Shown in pieces: positions 1-7,819 of a DNA stretch of 13,176 nt (position 1 is its first letter; each line of letters starts with the position of its first letter). A model generated the notes under the pieces. It was not told where the DNA came from and did not search any database. It saw nothing but the letters and a program-made list of their open reading frames with translations. This DNA is from Deltaproteobacteria bacterium (GTDB lineage Bacteria > Desulfobacterota > Desulfobulbia > Desulfobulbales > Desulfobulbaceae): positions 9,242-22,417 of the forward strand of contig JAADIK010000139.1 of assembly GCA_013151365.1 (NCBI GenBank), read 5' to 3'. The position numbers and the translations under genes are program-made.

Positions 1-1
1 G

Positions 2-751
2 GAGCGGGTGCCGGCCAATACGGAAGCCTATCTCGCTTTTTTTGCCGGGTTGCAGGTGACGGCGACTTTTTTTGTGGTGGGGACGGTCGCCCGGCGCTAT
101 CCCCGGCTGATCCGGACCATTGTCGAGGCGGGGCATGAATTGGCCTGTCACAGTGATGTCCACCTGCAACTGGACAAGCAGACCGAGGCGGAATTCAGGG
201 CGGATGTGACCAGGAACAGAAAGACCCTGGAAGATATCGGCGGCAGCCGGGTCGTCGGCTACCGGGCCCCCACCTTTTCGTTGACGGAGAGGACCTCCTG
301 GGCTCACCGGATCCTGGCGGCGGAGGGGTTTGAGTATTCAAGTTCCGTCCTGCCCGCCGCCAACCCGTTGTACGGCTGGCCGGAATTCGGCCGCCGGTGC
401 CGCCGGACTGCCGCCGGTATCTGGGAACTGCCGATGACTCTCCATGAGTTTCCTCTGCCGCGCACCCCGATTGCCGGCGGGGTCTATTTCCGGGTACTGC
501 CGTTTTGGCTGACCAGGGCCGGTATCCGGCGACAGTTAAAAAAGGATTGTCCGGTATTGACCTACTTCCATCCCTATGACATCGACCAGGTGCAGGAACA
601 TTTTATGCATCCGGATCTCAACGACAATGCCTGGCTTAATTCCCTGATGTATATCGGCCGCTCAAAGCTGTTGTCACGGCTGGAGAAAATTCACGATATC
701 TGTGAATTCTATAAGTATGGTCAGTATGTTGATAGCATTTCGCGGCCTTAA
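2..751 (+). CDS. Polysaccharide deacetylase, DUF3473/exosortase-locus type (5' truncated by window)
   Basis: NodB-fold carbohydrate esterase (CE4) that would remove N-acetyl or O-acetyl groups from a polysaccharide or its lipid-linked precursor. The frame is open to the window edge, and the first visible residues (ERVPANTEAYL, then ATFFVVG) match the interior of the family, so the GTG at 8 is not a believable start. The N-terminal segment, with the catalytic Asp motif, lies upstream. Visible motifs, numbered from the first visible residue: metal-binding H-S-D-V-H at 50-54, RAPTFS at 88-93, and a C-terminal HPYDID at 190-195, the counterpart of the HPWE(F/I)D motif of the DUF3473 extension. 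That extension is typical of deacetylases in PEP-CTERM/exosortase exopolysaccharide loci. About 200 bp separate it from the next gene, with GC-rich imperfect hairpins at 754-785 but no U-tract. Family assignment is firm; the substrate is unknown. Confidence 0.9.
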   Translation, partial: ERVPANTEAYLAFFAGLQVTATFFVVGTVARRYPRLIRTIVEAGHELACHSDVHLQLDKQTEAEFRADVTRNRKTLEDIGGSRVVGYRAPTFSLTERTSWAHRILAAEGFEYSSSVLPAANPLYGWPEFGRRCRRTAAGIWELPMTLHEFPLPRTPIAGGVYFRVLPFWLTRAGIRRQLKKDCPVLTYFHPYDIDQVQEHFMHPDLNDNAWLNSLMYIGRSKLLSRLEKIHDICEFYKYGQYVDSISRP

Positions 752-795
752 CCGCGCCGCCCGGCGGGGCGCCTGATAACGGCGCATCTGCTGCG

Positions 796-824
796 TTGAC
801 AAATCGTTGATATTACACTAGGAT
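796..824 (+). promoter_or_regulatory. Sigma70-like promoter with overlapping inverted repeat
   Basis: A perfect TTGACA (796-801) is followed after 17 bp by TAGGAT (819-824), a 4/6 match to TATAAT. It sits in an AT-richer patch of an otherwise GC-rich gap. An inverted repeat GTTGAT (806-811) / ATCAAC (826-831) brackets the -10 region and could be a regulator site. Transcription would begin near 832, giving a ~120-nt leader before the first glycosyltransferase gene. It is the best candidate for the main promoter of the downstream operon. The call rests on sequence match alone. Confidence 0.55.
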
Positions 825-849
825 AATCAACATCGTTGCCGCCTTGTAT

Positions 850-879
850 CTGCACAGTTTTCGAACGCTTGCGGATTCA
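850..879. repeat. Degenerate copy of a dispersed palindromic repeat
   Basis: The 19-mer TCGAACGCTTGCGGATTCA (861-879) matches 17 of 19 bases with 12850-12868 near the other end of the window. With one gap, similarity extends leftward to about 850. At the far copy the element is a clean 9-bp palindrome; here the left arm is eroded (CTGCACAGT in place of CTGAATCCGT). Both copies are intergenic. It looks like a small REP-like chromosomal repeat, of which only these two copies are visible. Confidence 0.55.
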
Positions 880-953
880 GCGAATGGATTCTCCATGAGA
901 CGAAATTATTTGTTCAGTGTCCCGGGGGAACCTGCTCCGGAACCGGTAATGCC

Positions 954-1853
954 ATGAATGACCTGACGATTGTTATCCCGGCCTATAATGAGGAAGCGGC
1001 GCTGGCTTCTTTCTTGCCGGAATTGCTTGCCTTTTGCCGGGAGCACCGGTGTCGGCTGATTATTGTGAACGACGGTTCCCGGGATAATACCAAGGCCATC
1101 CTGGAACGATACGCCGACGAAGCCTGCTTTACCCCCATTCACCACAAGGTGAACTGCGGCTATGGCGGGGCCGTAAAAACCGGGATCAACGCGGTTCGGA
1201 CCAAATACCTGATAACCATTGATGCCGACGGTCAGCATCGCCTGGCGGATGTGGTAAATCTGTATCATGCCATTATCGAGCAGGATGCCGACCTGGTTAT
1301 CGGCCGGCGGGCCGGGGACCGGGAGAGCCTGTACCGCAAGGTCGGCAAGCTGATTATCCATGGCATCGCCCGTCTGCTCATGCAGGTCACGGTGGTAGAT
1401 CTCAATTCGGGAATTAAGATCTACCGGACCGATCTGGCCCAGAAATATATCGCCTTGTGCCCGGACAACATGCCGTTCAGCGATATTATTACCCTGGTTT
1501 TTATCAATCAGAGGCACCTGGTCTCGGAATATCCGGTTACGGTTCTGCCCCGGACCACCGGCAAGTCCACCATCAGCACCAAAACCGCCTTTGATACGGT
1601 CATGGAGATCCTGCATATCATGACGTTTTTCAACCCGATGCGTATCTTCCTGCCGATTGCGTTGCTTTTCCTGCTCTTTAGCGCCATCTGGGGGCTGCCC
1701 ATTATCCTGCGCGGGGAGGGGGTATCTGTCGGCACTCTTTTTCTGTTTGTTACCGGGCTGCTGTTTTTTTCCCTGGGGCTTATCGCCGAACAACTGGTCC
1801 TGATCCGGAAAAGTGTCAGCATTGTTGACCGGCGGCCAGACCGGAATCCGTAG
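954..1853 (+). CDS. GT2 glycosyltransferase, dolichyl-phosphate-mannose-synthase-like, with C-terminal membrane helices
   Basis: Predicted to transfer a sugar from a nucleotide donor to a polyprenyl phosphate at the inner face of the cytoplasmic membrane. The 299-residue product has a GT-A domain opening with TIVIPAYNEE (5-14), a nucleotide-binding DGS (40-42), a GYGGAVKTG stretch (69-77) and the metal-binding DADGQH (90-95). After the catalytic domain there are two hydrophobic helices near 229-252 and 258-282, typical of DPM1/GtrB-like enzymes. The ATG at 954 is preferred because the protein then begins directly at the conserved beta-strand. No strong Shine-Dalgarno precedes it. It follows the promoter at 796-824 and is the first complete gene of the locus. 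Enzyme class is secure; the sugar cannot be read from the sequence. Confidence 0.88.
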   Translation: MNDLTIVIPAYNEEAALASFLPELLAFCREHRCRLIIVNDGSRDNTKAILERYADEACFTPIHHKVNCGYGGAVKTGINAVRTKYLITIDADGQHRLADVVNLYHAIIEQDADLVIGRRAGDRESLYRKVGKLIIHGIARLLMQVTVVDLNSGIKIYRTDLAQKYIALCPDNMPFSDIITLVFINQRHLVSEYPVTVLPRTTGKSTISTKTAFDTVMEILHIMTFFNPMRIFLPIALLFLLFSAIWGLPIILRGEGVSVGTLFLFVTGLLFFSLGLIAEQLVLIRKSVSIVDRRPDRNP

Positions 1854-1960
1854 CATCCCTATTCTTATGCCGGAGGACGCTGGTATCCTGGCTACAAGGA
1901 TTTTTTCCGGTTTGGTACAAGTAGTATATTGGTGCCGATCACCATTTGACGATAAAGGCG

Positions 1961-2701
1961 ATGAAAAAGACACATGATGCCGTGAGCGGCAGCGGTTCCC
2001 CCTTGAAAAAATATCAGGATGTCATTGTCGGCCGGCCGTCGCCGGCCGCTCTGCTCTATTTTGAATGGTGTGCCTGGCTGGCGCCGGTGCCTGGCGCCCT
2101 GGGCATGGTCCTGCGTAAAGTATTCTGGCCCCGGCTTTTCGGCTCCTGTGGGCGGGGAGTGACCTTCGGCGCCAATATCGTCGTGCGTCATCCGTCCCGG
2201 ATTCATCTGGGCGACCGCATCGTCATCAGTGAACAATGTATTCTTGACGGGCGCAGCAGCGTGAAAGAGAGGACAATAGAGCTGGATGACGACGTGATTC
2301 TCTCGACCAATGTCATGCTGTCCTGCAAAGAGGGCACTATCAGGATCGGCAGGCGGACGGGCGTCAATGCCCAGACCATTATTCAATCGACCAATAACTG
2401 TCCGGTCGTTATCGGTGACGACTGTGTCATCGGCCAGCGCTGTTTTATAATCGGCGGCGGCAGCTATCATACGGAGCGGCTCGATGTTCCCATCCGGGAG
2501 CAGGGTATCAAGCCGGACTCCGGGGTGGTGCTGGCAGACGATGTCTGGCTCGGCGGCAACGTTACGGTCCTCGGCGGCGTCGCCATGGGGCAGGGCAGTG
2601 TTGCCGGGGCCGGGGCCGTGGTGACCCGGTCGGTTCCGCCGTCTGCCGTGTGCATGGGGGTGCCGGCCCGGGTTGTCAAGAAGAGAAGTGACAACGGATG
2701 A
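1961..2701 (+). CDS. Hexapeptide-repeat (left-handed beta-helix) acyltransferase
   Basis: Trimeric LbH O- or N-acyltransferase of the WcaF/Maa type, probably acetylating a sugar of the locus polysaccharide from acetyl-CoA in the cytosol. From ATG 1961 the product is 246 residues. A mildly hydrophobic N-terminal stretch (28-60) precedes imperfect hexapeptide repeats running from about 64 to 225, for example HLGDRIVIS, RIGRRTGVN, VIGDDCVIG and DVWLGGNVTV. The candidate catalytic His is in GGGSYH (His170), followed by the DVPIREQG stretch seen in this family. The C-terminus AVCMGVPARVVKKR is a family signature. A TTG at 1946 would add five residues, but it has no better ribosome site. The 107-bp upstream gap shows no convincing promoter. 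The stop overlaps the next start (ATGA, 2698-2701), implying translational coupling. Confidence 0.87.
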   Translation: MKKTHDAVSGSGSPLKKYQDVIVGRPSPAALLYFEWCAWLAPVPGALGMVLRKVFWPRLFGSCGRGVTFGANIVVRHPSRIHLGDRIVISEQCILDGRSSVKERTIELDDDVILSTNVMLSCKEGTIRIGRRTGVNAQTIIQSTNNCPVVIGDDCVIGQRCFIIGGGSYHTERLDVPIREQGIKPDSGVVLADDVWLGGNVTVLGGVAMGQGSVAGAGAVVTRSVPPSAVCMGVPARVVKKRSDNG

Positions 2702-3669
2702 AGCGAAAAAGGCTGTTTTTGGTCGGGGGCAAGCTGTTGATAAGCGGCGCCCTGATTGCCGTCCTTTACCGGAAGACGCCGCTTGGGGTCATCGGCGGGG
2801 TGCTGGCCGGTATCGACCTGCGTTTTATGCCGATCATTGCCGGGCTGCTTTTCGTCAATACCCTGCTCAGCGCCTTGAAGTGGCGGCTCCTGCTGCTTTG
2901 CGATGCCGTCGATATTCCCCTGCGGACCCTGACCGTGACCTACCTGATCGGCAGTTTTTATAATCTTTTTCTGCCCTCGAACATCGGCGGCGATTCCTAC
3001 CGGATCTATGATGTCGCCAGAAAAAGCAGGGAGGCGGTCCGTTCGGCGGCCTCCGTCTTTGCCGACCGTTTTTCCGGTTTCCTGGCCCTGGTGATCCTCA
3101 GCCTGCTGTCATCGCTCGTGGTTGCCAGGCGGATGCATGAGCCGCTTTTTTTCCTGGGGCCGCTCCTTATTCTTATTATCCTGGTGGTTTTCCTTGCCGC
3201 CATGTATAAGCAGACGCCGGTCAGGAAAATACTCGCCCTTACCCGTTTGAATCGTTTCGAGATTATTACCCGGTTGATGGAAAAGTTTTTTCTGTCCCTT
3301 GACCGCTACGGCAAAAATCGCCGGCTGCTGGTCCGGATCATGGTGATTTCTTTTACCTTCCAGCTGTCAGTCATCTGTATCGTCTACTGCCTGGCCCTGT
3401 CTCTGCATGCTTCGGCATCTTTTATCTACTTCAGCGCCTTTGTGCCCTTGATCACCCTGATGGAGGCCCTGCCGCTTTCAATCTACGGTATCGGCATCCG
3501 GGACATGGGCTATGTCTTCTTTTTCGGCTGGGCCGGACTGTCGGATGTCCAGACCCGCTCCCTGGCCCTGTCGTTCCTGGCCGTGACCGTTTCTTATTCC
3601 CTGCTCGGCGGTCTGGCTTATCTCTGGAGGCTGTTCATGCCGTCGCCGGGCGGCAAGGAGTCGTCGTAA
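2698..3669 (+). CDS. UPF0104 / lysylphosphatidylglycerol-synthase-like flippase-domain membrane protein
   Basis: Polytopic inner-membrane protein of 323 residues from the UPF0104/LPG_synthase_TM family (AglD C-terminal-like). Function in polysaccharide loci is not settled; handling or flipping of lipid-linked intermediates is often proposed. Hydrophobic helices fill most of the chain (roughly 8-25, 43-60, 73-92, 125-143, 149-169, 211-236, 240-260, 285-311). Family signatures are present: FLPSNIGGDSYR (91-102), ADRFSG (122-127), and the loop LPLSIYGIGIRDMG (258-271), equivalent to the PxSixGxGvRE motif. There is no C-terminal GNAT-like catalytic domain, so it is not an aminoacyl-phosphatidylglycerol synthase. 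The start overlaps the acyltransferase stop by four bases. A second family member follows 34 bp downstream. Confidence 0.85.
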   Translation: MKRKRLFLVGGKLLISGALIAVLYRKTPLGVIGGVLAGIDLRFMPIIAGLLFVNTLLSALKWRLLLLCDAVDIPLRTLTVTYLIGSFYNLFLPSNIGGDSYRIYDVARKSREAVRSAASVFADRFSGFLALVILSLLSSLVVARRMHEPLFFLGPLLILIILVVFLAAMYKQTPVRKILALTRLNRFEIITRLMEKFFLSLDRYGKNRRLLVRIMVISFTFQLSVICIVYCLALSLHASASFIYFSAFVPLITLMEALPLSIYGIGIRDMGYVFFFGWAGLSDVQTRSLALSFLAVTVSYSLLGGLAYLWRLFMPSPGGKESS

Positions 3670-3703
3670 CCGTTACCGTCAATGGAGCACTGATTTCTTT
3701 GCC

Positions 3704-5755
3704 ATGAATCGTCGCCTGGTCTTTCATCTGCTGCTGTCCGCCGGCATTTCGTTTCTGCTGCTCGGCGTCCTCCTGCGGGGGCTGACCGGGGCGGCGGCGC
3801 CTTCTGTTCTGCCGCGGCTGCTGGCCGCCCTGGCGGCGGTCGCCGGGGGCTATATTTTCGCCTATGCCGGCTGCGGTTTCCTCCAGGGGCTGTTGCGGGC
3901 GATACGGTACCGGGTGATCCTCAAGGCGTCCGAAGATCATGTCCCGGGTCTCTACCATATGTCCCTGGTCGCCCTGAGCCGGAACATGTTTGTCGATATG
4001 CTGCCGGCCCGCTTGGGAGAGCTCAGTTATGTGGCTATGCTGAACCGCGGCTACCGGGTCAGCGCCGAGGCCTGTCTCTCGTCGCTGGCCGTTAGTTTTG
4101 TTTTCGACCTGGTGGCGCTGAGTTTGCTGCTCCTGGGCCTGATCGGCTACCAGGCGCTCCACGGTGATCTGAAACCCTGGCTGCTGGGATCGTTTCTCCT
4201 GGTTACCCTGGTCGGCGCCATCCTGCTCGCTTTCCTGTTTCCCGTATTGGGCGGATTGCGTCTGTGGCTGCAGCGGTTGGCCGAGGGCAAAGGTAAAATC
4301 ATCAACTCGGTCGCCAATTTGGCCGGAAAAACAGCGGAAAGCCTGGAGAAAACCAGAAAAGGAGGTATATTCGGCAGGGTGTTGATCCTTTCCCTTGCTA
4401 TCCGGATTGTCAAGTATCTGGGCCTGTATGTCCTCTTTCTCGGTGTCGTTTTACCCTCGTTCCCGGGCATTGATACCCGGTTGGCCCCGGTCCTGGCCGC
4501 CTTGATCGGCGGCGAGGCCGCCGCCAGCCTGCCGCTCCCGACTTTTATGAGTTTCGGCGCCTATGAAACGGGCGGCACGCTCGCCCTCATGTTCCTGGGG
4601 GCGGCGCGGGCGGTTTCGGCCCTGGTCATGCTTGCTCTGCACATCTGGAGCCAGGTCATTGATTATACTATGGGGATCGCCGCCCTGGTTCTGTTTGTTT
4701 TTTCCGTGGGGAAGTTGAATCTTGTCGCCGGCCGGGCCGTTCGCAACCGCGGTTGGCGGAAAATCTCCCTGGCCCTGCTGTTGCTTGCCGCCGGACTTTT
4801 TGTCTTCGGCCTGCAGGTGCGGGGGATAAAAAAGATGGGGGCCCTGCGGCCACCGTCTCCGGGAGTGCCGGTGGCAACCGGCCGGCCGGCGGACCAACGG
4901 CTTGCCGGCCTGCATGGCTTTATCGTCTGGAGCTCCAACCGGTTCGGCAACCATGACATTGTCATGCTCTCGTTACCGGAGCAGAAGTTAAGCCGGTTGA
5001 CAACTGACCCGCATACGGAATACTTTCCGCGGATCTCGCCTGACGGTAAACAGATAGTTTTCTGCCGTTCCCGGGAACCCTGGGTTTCCCAGCGCAACTA
5101 TTTCGCCTGGGATGTCTATCTCCTTAACCTGGAAAACGGCAGGGAACGTCTGGTCGCCAAAAACGGGAATGTCCCGACCTGGTCCGCCGACGGCAAAAAG
5201 ATTTATTTTCAACGAAATGCCAACCAGTTTGTTGAATATAATCTTGCCAGCCGAAAAGAGACTGTGTTATTTGAATCGGGAAAGAATCTGCCCTGGAAGT
5301 CATCGGTTGTTCTGGAGACCCCGGTCTGGAGTGCGGCCCGGCAGTCTCTGGCCGTTACCCTGCGCGGCGCAATGCGGGGAACGGTGGTGGTTGACCGGCA
5401 CAAAAAAATAGAGCGGGTGGATGACGGCTGCGAACTGAACTGGGCGCCGGATTCGTCCTATCTCTACTATGTCGGTCATGGCGGCAAGGAGCAGAACGCC
5501 TTTTATAAGGTTGACCCGGTCACCCTTAAACGGTCCCTGTGGTTTGATTCGCCCACTAAATACAGCCATGAATATTTTCCCAAGGTCGCCAATAACGGCC
5601 GTTACCTGGTTTACGGCGCGAGTACCGGCGGCCATGAACATGATGTCGCGGATTATGAAATTTTTCTCTGGAAGATCGGTAGCCCGCCGGGCGAGGCCGT
5701 CCGCATCTCCTTTTATACCGGCAATGACTGCTGGCCGGATATTTACCTGTACTGA
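3704..5755 (+). CDS. Fusion: UPF0104 flippase-like membrane domain + TolB-like beta-propeller
   Basis: A 683-residue single open frame with two unrelated parts. Residues 1 to ~340 form a polytopic UPF0104/LPG-synthase-like domain, with the family motif PARLGE at 101-106 and a later conserved loop FMSFGAYETG at 281-290. A further helix (about 354-371) and a Pro/Gly-rich linker (373-402) lead to residues 403-683. These read as six beta-propeller blades with PD40/TolB-type signatures: SSNRFGNHDIVML then SPDGKQIVF (445-453), WSADGKKIYF (493-502), WSAARQSLAV (542-551), WAPDSSYLYYV (580-590) and NNGRYLVYG (630-638). With an even helix count in the first domain, the extra helix would put the propeller in the periplasm (inference). 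The propeller could bind glycan or a protein partner. A TGGAG lies 16 bp upstream of the ATG, rather far. There is no internal stop or sign of frameshift. Domain calls are firm; the function is unknown. Confidence 0.83.
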   Translation: MNRRLVFHLLLSAGISFLLLGVLLRGLTGAAAPSVLPRLLAALAAVAGGYIFAYAGCGFLQGLLRAIRYRVILKASEDHVPGLYHMSLVALSRNMFVDMLPARLGELSYVAMLNRGYRVSAEACLSSLAVSFVFDLVALSLLLLGLIGYQALHGDLKPWLLGSFLLVTLVGAILLAFLFPVLGGLRLWLQRLAEGKGKIINSVANLAGKTAESLEKTRKGGIFGRVLILSLAIRIVKYLGLYVLFLGVVLPSFPGIDTRLAPVLAALIGGEAAASLPLPTFMSFGAYETGGTLALMFLGAARAVSALVMLALHIWSQVIDYTMGIAALVLFVFSVGKLNLVAGRAVRNRGWRKISLALLLLAAGLFVFGLQVRGIKKMGALRPPSPGVPVATGRPADQRLAGLHGFIVWSSNRFGNHDIVMLSLPEQKLSRLTTDPHTEYFPRISPDGKQIVFCRSREPWVSQRNYFAWDVYLLNLENGRERLVAKNGNVPTWSADGKKIYFQRNANQFVEYNLASRKETVLFESGKNLPWKSSVVLETPVWSAARQSLAVTLRGAMRGTVVVDRHKKIERVDDGCELNWAPDSSYLYYVGHGGKEQNAFYKVDPVTLKRSLWFDSPTKYSHEYFPKVANNGRYLVYGASTGGHEHDVADYEIFLWKIGSPPGEAVRISFYTGNDCWPDIYLY

Positions 5756-5782
5756 AATGTTGTTGAACCCTGGAGCCGTCCT

Positions 5783-6748
5783 GTGAAATTATCGGTTGTT
5801 ATCCCCATTTATAACGAAGAAGAAAATATCAAGGCCCTCTATGACGAGCTGAAAGGGGTGCTGGACTCCCTTGGTTACGACTATGAGATTATTTTTATCG
5901 ATGACGGTTCCAGTGACGGTAGCCTGGCCGTGCTGGAGACGATCCAACGGCAGGACCAGCGGCTGGTCGTGGTCAGCTTCCGCCGCAACTTCGGTCAGAC
6001 CGCCGCCATGTCAGCCGGTTTTGATTACGCCACCGGGGATGTGATCGTCACCATGGACGGCGACATGCAGAATGATCCCCACGATATTCCCCGCTTCCTG
6101 GAAAAAATGGCAGAGGGCTATGACCTGGTCAGCGGCTGGCGCCATGACCGGCAGGACCCCTTTATCAGCCGCCGGCTGCCGTCCATCCTGGCCAATAAGA
6201 TTATTTCCCTGGTGACGGGCGTGCATCTGCATGATTACGGCTGCACCCTGAAGACATTCAGAAAGGAAATCACCCAGGGAATCCGGCTTTACGGGGAAAT
6301 GCACCGGTTTATCCCCGCCATCGCCAGTGGCATGGGGGGCAGGATCGCCGAGGTCAAGGTGAACCACCGGCCCCGGCGTTTCGGTAAGTCGAAATACGGC
6401 ATCTCCCGGACGATCCGGGTTATTCTTGATCTGTTGACCGTCAAGTTCCTCCTGAGCTACGCGACCCGGCCCATCCAGGTCTTCGGTCTGCTCGGCATCA
6501 TCAGCGGCGGGATCGGTTTCTGCCTCGCCTTGGTGCTTACCATCGAACGGCAGTTTTTCGGGATGCCGCTGGCCAACCGTCCCCTGTTGCTGCTGGCCGT
6601 TCTGCTTATTTTCATGGGCATGCAGTTCATCTCCCTGGGGCTGCTCGGCGAGCTGCAGGCCAGGACTTACCATGAGTCACAGAACAAACCCATTTATACG
6701 GTCCGCAAGGTCCTGGGCCGTAGCCGGATCGACGACGGCGCCCGGTAA
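5783..6748 (+). CDS. Polyprenyl-phosphate glycosyltransferase, GT2 (DPM1/GtrB/ArnC-like), two C-terminal helices
   Basis: Predicted to make undecaprenyl-phosphate-sugar from a nucleotide sugar. The start is a GTG with a well-placed TGGAG (5771-5775, 7-bp spacer), giving 321 residues that begin MKLSVVIPIYNEEENI. Motifs: IDDGSSDGS (39-47), RNFGQTAAMSAG (68-79), MDGDMQNDP (91-99), then GEMHRFIP (171-178) and HRPRRFGKSKYG (195-206), the late signature of this subfamily. Two hydrophobic helices (about 231-253 and 267-290) form the membrane anchor. It belongs to the same broad class as the gene at 954 but is much closer to the GtrB/ArnC consensus, so the locus carries two lipid-linked donor synthases. 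It sits 27 bp after the propeller fusion. Class is secure; the sugar is unknown. Confidence 0.92.
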   Translation: MKLSVVIPIYNEEENIKALYDELKGVLDSLGYDYEIIFIDDGSSDGSLAVLETIQRQDQRLVVVSFRRNFGQTAAMSAGFDYATGDVIVTMDGDMQNDPHDIPRFLEKMAEGYDLVSGWRHDRQDPFISRRLPSILANKIISLVTGVHLHDYGCTLKTFRKEITQGIRLYGEMHRFIPAIASGMGGRIAEVKVNHRPRRFGKSKYGISRTIRVILDLLTVKFLLSYATRPIQVFGLLGIISGGIGFCLALVLTIERQFFGMPLANRPLLLLAVLLIFMGMQFISLGLLGELQARTYHESQNKPIYTVRKVLGRSRIDDGAR

Positions 6749-6757
6749 AAAAACGGT

Positions 6758-7804
6758 ATGGGCACCTGTGAGCAGGATATCAATATCGTTATTCCGAACT
6801 ACAACGGCAAGGATTTTCTCCGGACCTGCCTGGCGTCGATCCAGGGACAAACCTGTTCGTCATATCAGGTCACGGTTGTCGACAACGGTTCGGCCGACGG
6901 CTCGGTCGAGTTTGTCCGCGACCGCTATCCGGCAGTACGGCTCATCGTCCTGCCGGCAAACAAAGGATTCAGCGCCGCCGTCAATGCCGGCATTGAAAGC
7001 TCTGCGCATCCCTTTGTTTTTCTGCTCAACAACGATACGGAGCTGGCCGCCGATTGTCTGGAGCAATTGCTGCGGGCCGCCGCGGACCGGCCTGAATTCG
7101 ATTTTTTCGCCCCCAAGATGCTGAGTTATCATGAGCGCGATGTCCTTGACGGCGCCGGTGACGGTTTCCTGCGGGGCGGCGCCGGCTACCGGCTCGGCAC
7201 CATGGAAAAGGACGGCGAGGCGTACAACCGGCCCGGTCCGGTTTTCGGGGCCTGCGCCGGCGCCGCCCTCTACCGGCGTTCCCTGTTTGACCGGCTGGGG
7301 TCCTTTGACGAGGATTTTTTCGCCTACCTGGAGGATGTCGACCTGAACCTGCGGGCGAACCGGGCGGGACTCCGCTGTTTTTACGTGCCCGGTTCCGTTG
7401 TCTACCACATCGGCAGCGCCACAACCGGTTCAAGGTTCAACGCGTTGACCATCCGCCTGTCCACGAGAAATTCGTTCTATGTCCTGCTCAAGAACTATTC
7501 CCTGCCCCTGTTTCTCCGTTTTTTCCCGGTCATCTGCGTCTACCAGTTTTTCTGGTTTCTCTTCGTGGTTAAAAAACGGCAGCTCCGGCCGTACCTGGCG
7601 GGCCTGTTGCAGGCCGCGGGCTCGCTGCCGCGGATGCGGAAGAAATACCGGGTCCTGCGGCGAAACGACCGGCTGACCACCAGCGAGCTGGCCGGCTGTC
7701 TCGGCGCCGCGGAACGGCAGGTGATCGAGTCCATCATGCGCAGAAGGCGGGAGCAGGGCCGGGGAAACATGCTGCTTCTTACCTATCGTTTTCTTTTTTT
7801 ATAA
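6758..7804 (+). CDS. GT2 glycosyltransferase, WbbL/rhamnosyltransferase-like
   Basis: Cytosolic-face transferase of 348 residues that would add one sugar to the growing lipid-linked repeat unit. Motifs: INIVIPNYNGKDF (8-20), VVDNGSADGS (40-49), NKGFSAAVNAG (68-78), metal-binding LLNNDTE (89-95), acceptor-side GACAGAALYRR (164-174), EDFFAYLEDVDLNLRA (185-200) with the catalytic-base region, and a His at 217. This layout is that of the WbbL/RfbF-type GT2 group. A hydrophobic stretch near 248-272 and a basic C-terminal tail suggest peripheral membrane association. It starts 9 bp after the preceding stop with only a weak ribosome site, consistent with coupled translation. Rhamnose as donor is a family-level guess. 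Confidence 0.87.
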   Translation: MGTCEQDINIVIPNYNGKDFLRTCLASIQGQTCSSYQVTVVDNGSADGSVEFVRDRYPAVRLIVLPANKGFSAAVNAGIESSAHPFVFLLNNDTELAADCLEQLLRAAADRPEFDFFAPKMLSYHERDVLDGAGDGFLRGGAGYRLGTMEKDGEAYNRPGPVFGACAGAALYRRSLFDRLGSFDEDFFAYLEDVDLNLRANRAGLRCFYVPGSVVYHIGSATTGSRFNALTIRLSTRNSFYVLLKNYSLPLFLRFFPVICVYQFFWFLFVVKKRQLRPYLAGLLQAAGSLPRMRKKYRVLRRNDRLTTSELAGCLGAAERQVIESIMRRRREQGRGNMLLLTYRFLFL

Positions 7805-7819
7805 CAACGGTTGAGGGAT

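Noticed and set aside
754..785. GC-rich imperfect hairpins (GCGCC/GGCGC) after the deacetylase gene as a terminator
   Set aside because: Stems are only ~5 bp and no T-run follows; not enough for an intrinsic terminator call.
895..957. 20-codon frame (MRRNYLFSVPGEP...) ending across the start codon of the first glycosyltransferase
   Set aside because: It resembles a leader peptide arrangement, but it has no Shine-Dalgarno and no attenuator-like features; most likely chance.
1912..1930. TTGGTA...TATATT as a promoter for the acyltransferase
   Set aside because: Spacing is only 7 bp; no acceptable -35 at 16-18 bp.
906..1973. 355-codon minus-strand open frame opposite the first glycosyltransferase
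   Set aside because: Low-complexity Gln/Gly/Asp-rich product with no family features; it is the antisense shadow of a GC-rich gene.
6011..6673. 220-codon minus-strand frame opposite the GtrB-like gene
   Set aside because: Antisense shadow; the plus strand carries all conserved GT2 motifs.
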